Position numbers and translations under genes: made by a program
Notes under the pieces: model-generated
The model's database searches: none
Seen by the model: the letters and a program-made list of their open reading frames with translations, nothing else
Told to the model about the DNA's origin: nothing
Assembly: GCA_905236635.1 (NCBI GenBank)
Contig: CAJOCJ010000003.1
Location: 1 to 64,000, forward strand
Origin: an uncultured Bacteroidales bacterium
GTDB lineage: Bacteria > Bacteroidota > Bacteroidia > Bacteroidales > F082
Direction: 5' to 3'
DNA: 64,000 bases
In this document: positions 62,945 to 64,000 of the stretch, one piece after another
Layout: each line of letters begins with the position of its first letter
Position numbering within the stretch: the first letter of the stretch is position 1

Positions 62945-64000
62945 GTGAAGAAACTGCTGGCCATATTGCTTTTGATGTTGTCTGTTGGGACATTCGCACA
63001 ACAGCAGGACGACTGTTTCGTCGTCTCAAAAATCGACATCGTAGGCAACAAGGTCACGAAGCTGTCCACCATGTACAGAGAGATGCTGTTCCACGAAGGC
63101 GACACTATTTGCGACAGCGATATGATTAAACAAAGTCGGGAGAACCTCCGAAACTGCGCATTGTTTAACTTCGTCGACTTCGATTGGGTGACAGATCCTG
63201 AGAATCCTGGAAGCAAGTCGCTGACAATCAGTGTAGTGGAGCGCTGGTACCTCTGGCCGGTGCCTTATCTTGCGTTTGCCGACCGTAACCCTACTGCATG
63301 GCTCAAAGCCCGTGATTTTACTCGTCTTAGCTACGGCGTCGACCTCTACTACTACAACATGTGGGGTAGAAAACATGTGCTCGATCTGAGAATAATCGGC
63401 GGTTACAACCAAGACTTCGGCATTTCTTACGATATCCCGTATGTCACCTATCGTCAACGACTTGGAATAAAAGCCGCGACGGGTTATACGCGTGACAGGG
63501 AAGTGGCTTACATCACAAATGATGATAAGATAAAGTATTTCAGCACCGAAGACCATTATGCACATGAGTCGTTCTACGCATACCTCATGCCGTATTATCG
63601 TTTCGGCTATCGCAACAAGCTGTTTTTGCAGATGCGCTACGACGACCGTACGTTCAATAGCGACAGCCTGCCACTGCTGAATGCCGACTTTGCCAACCCT
63701 GACGGCACCCGTTTCCAGTATTTTACTGTGTCGGCGATATTTAAGCACGACTATCGTGACGACCACAACTATCCTCTGGATGGTCATTATCTGGAGCTGG
63801 AGCTGACGAAAATAGGTCTCGGAATATTCGATTATTCGCCAGATATCTTCTACGGCAAGATTACTGCTGACTGGTACACTCCAATAAGCGGCAGGTTTTA
63901 CTGGGCATCCAATATAACAACGAAGATTTCCGACAGCCGTACTGCCCCTTATTTCCTGTCGCAGGGCTTTGGGTATAACAACGACTATGTCCGAACCAAC
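62945..64000 (+). CDS. Omp85/BamA-like outer-membrane protein, 5' part
   Basis: An open reading frame from GTG 62945 to the window edge, 352 codons with no stop, missed by the supplied track because it is cut by the edge and starts with GTG. It begins with a signal peptide (LLAILLLMLSVGTFAQQ) and a POTRA-like domain (VSKIDIVGNKVTKLSTMYREMLFHEGD, given in part: KIDIVGNKVTK, EMLFHEGDTI). It continues into alternating, aromatic-rich strands (WYLWPVPYLAFADRNP, YSPDIFYGKITADWYTP-like) of a beta-barrel. The layout is that of BamA/TamA-type Omp85 proteins with a single POTRA seen so far. It could be a barrel-assembly or lipid-transport paralogue. Two bases separate it from rsgA. Confidence 0.78.
   Translation, partial: MKKLLAILLLMLSVGTFAQQQDDCFVVSKIDIVGNKVTKLSTMYREMLFHEGDTICDSDMIKQSRENLRNCALFNFVDFDWVTDPENPGSKSLTISVVERWYLWPVPYLAFADRNPTAWLKARDFTRLSYGVDLYYYNMWGRKHVLDLRIIGGYNQDFGISYDIPYVTYRQRLGIKAATGYTRDREVAYITNDDKIKYFSTEDHYAHESFYAYLMPYYRFGYRNKLFLQMRYDDRTFNSDSLPLLNADFANPDGTRFQYFTVSAIFKHDYRDDHNYPLDGHYLELELTKIGLGIFDYSPDIFYGKITADWYTPISGRFYWASNITTKISDSRTAPYFLSQGFGYNNDYVRTN

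Overview
The window looks like a chromosome segment of a Bacteroidales-type bacterium. Three things point there. Many genes are preceded by the Bacteroidetes -7 promoter box TAnnTTTG. Two secreted proteins end in type IX secretion (T9SS) type A sorting domains. The gene content (GldA-like ABC ATPase, MutS2, GT117/DUF2723 protein, flexirubin/aryl-polyene-type locus) fits that order. T9SS cargo argues against the genus Bacteroides itself; the species cannot be named from sequence alone.

Layout. 0.1-21.5 kb is mostly housekeeping: a GldA-like ABC ATPase, metK, a decayed parDE toxin-antitoxin module, mutS2, cutC, a run of beta-mannosidase lipoprotein + MBOAT O-acyltransferase + AlgX/AlgJ-like SGNH protein, lepA, gapA-rel, purA + an ATP-grasp enzyme, and a transglutaminase-fold lipoprotein. 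21.5-45.4 kb is a 20-gene, all-minus-strand aryl-polyene/flexirubin-like biosynthetic cluster. Its long transcription unit starts with an aromatic ammonia lyase at a textbook -33/-7 promoter. It continues through a ketoreductase, ketosynthases, two acyl carrier proteins, two hot-dog dehydratases, an O-methyltransferase-family protein, acyltransferases, a GT2, LolA, a small DMT/SMR-type membrane protein and an MMPL-acyltransferase fusion, and ends with a tandem CrtI-like oxidoreductase. A second unit with its own -7 box holds a B12-type radical SAM enzyme, a small unknown, an esterase, a PaaK-like ligase and another acyltransferase.

45.6-50.7 kb is a likely five-gene operon of secreted or surface proteins (small lipoprotein, CotH/lamin-tail T9SS cargo, helical secreted protein, LEA14-like lipoprotein, second T9SS cargo). 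50.8-55.5 kb is rimP-nusA-infB with a clear terminator. Upstream of rimP lies the 3' half of a tRNA-Gln that lacks its 5' half. 55.7-64 kb holds a GT117 membrane protein, lgt, a glycosyltransferase, dprA, rsgA and a truncated-by-window Omp85/BamA-like protein.

How the cluster probably works (inference from families): the ammonia lyase makes a cinnamate-type starter, which the PaaK-like ligase may activate. KS/CLF, FabG and the dehydratases extend it on the ACPs to a polyene. The methyltransferase, and perhaps the radical SAM enzyme, tailor it. Acyltransferases attach it to a lipid, and LolA/MMPL move it to the outer membrane. No DarA/DarB-like (dialkylresorcinol) genes and no phosphopantetheinyl transferase were seen in the window. 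Besides the cluster, the most unusual items are an 82-bp palindromic repeat inserted in frame in the beta-mannosidase gene, a parE toxin cut off at the mutS2 end, and the half tRNA. No CRISPR array, complete insertion sequence, rRNA or intact tRNA was found. Apart from the gene-free left edge (1-148), no gap between genes exceeds 300 bases.
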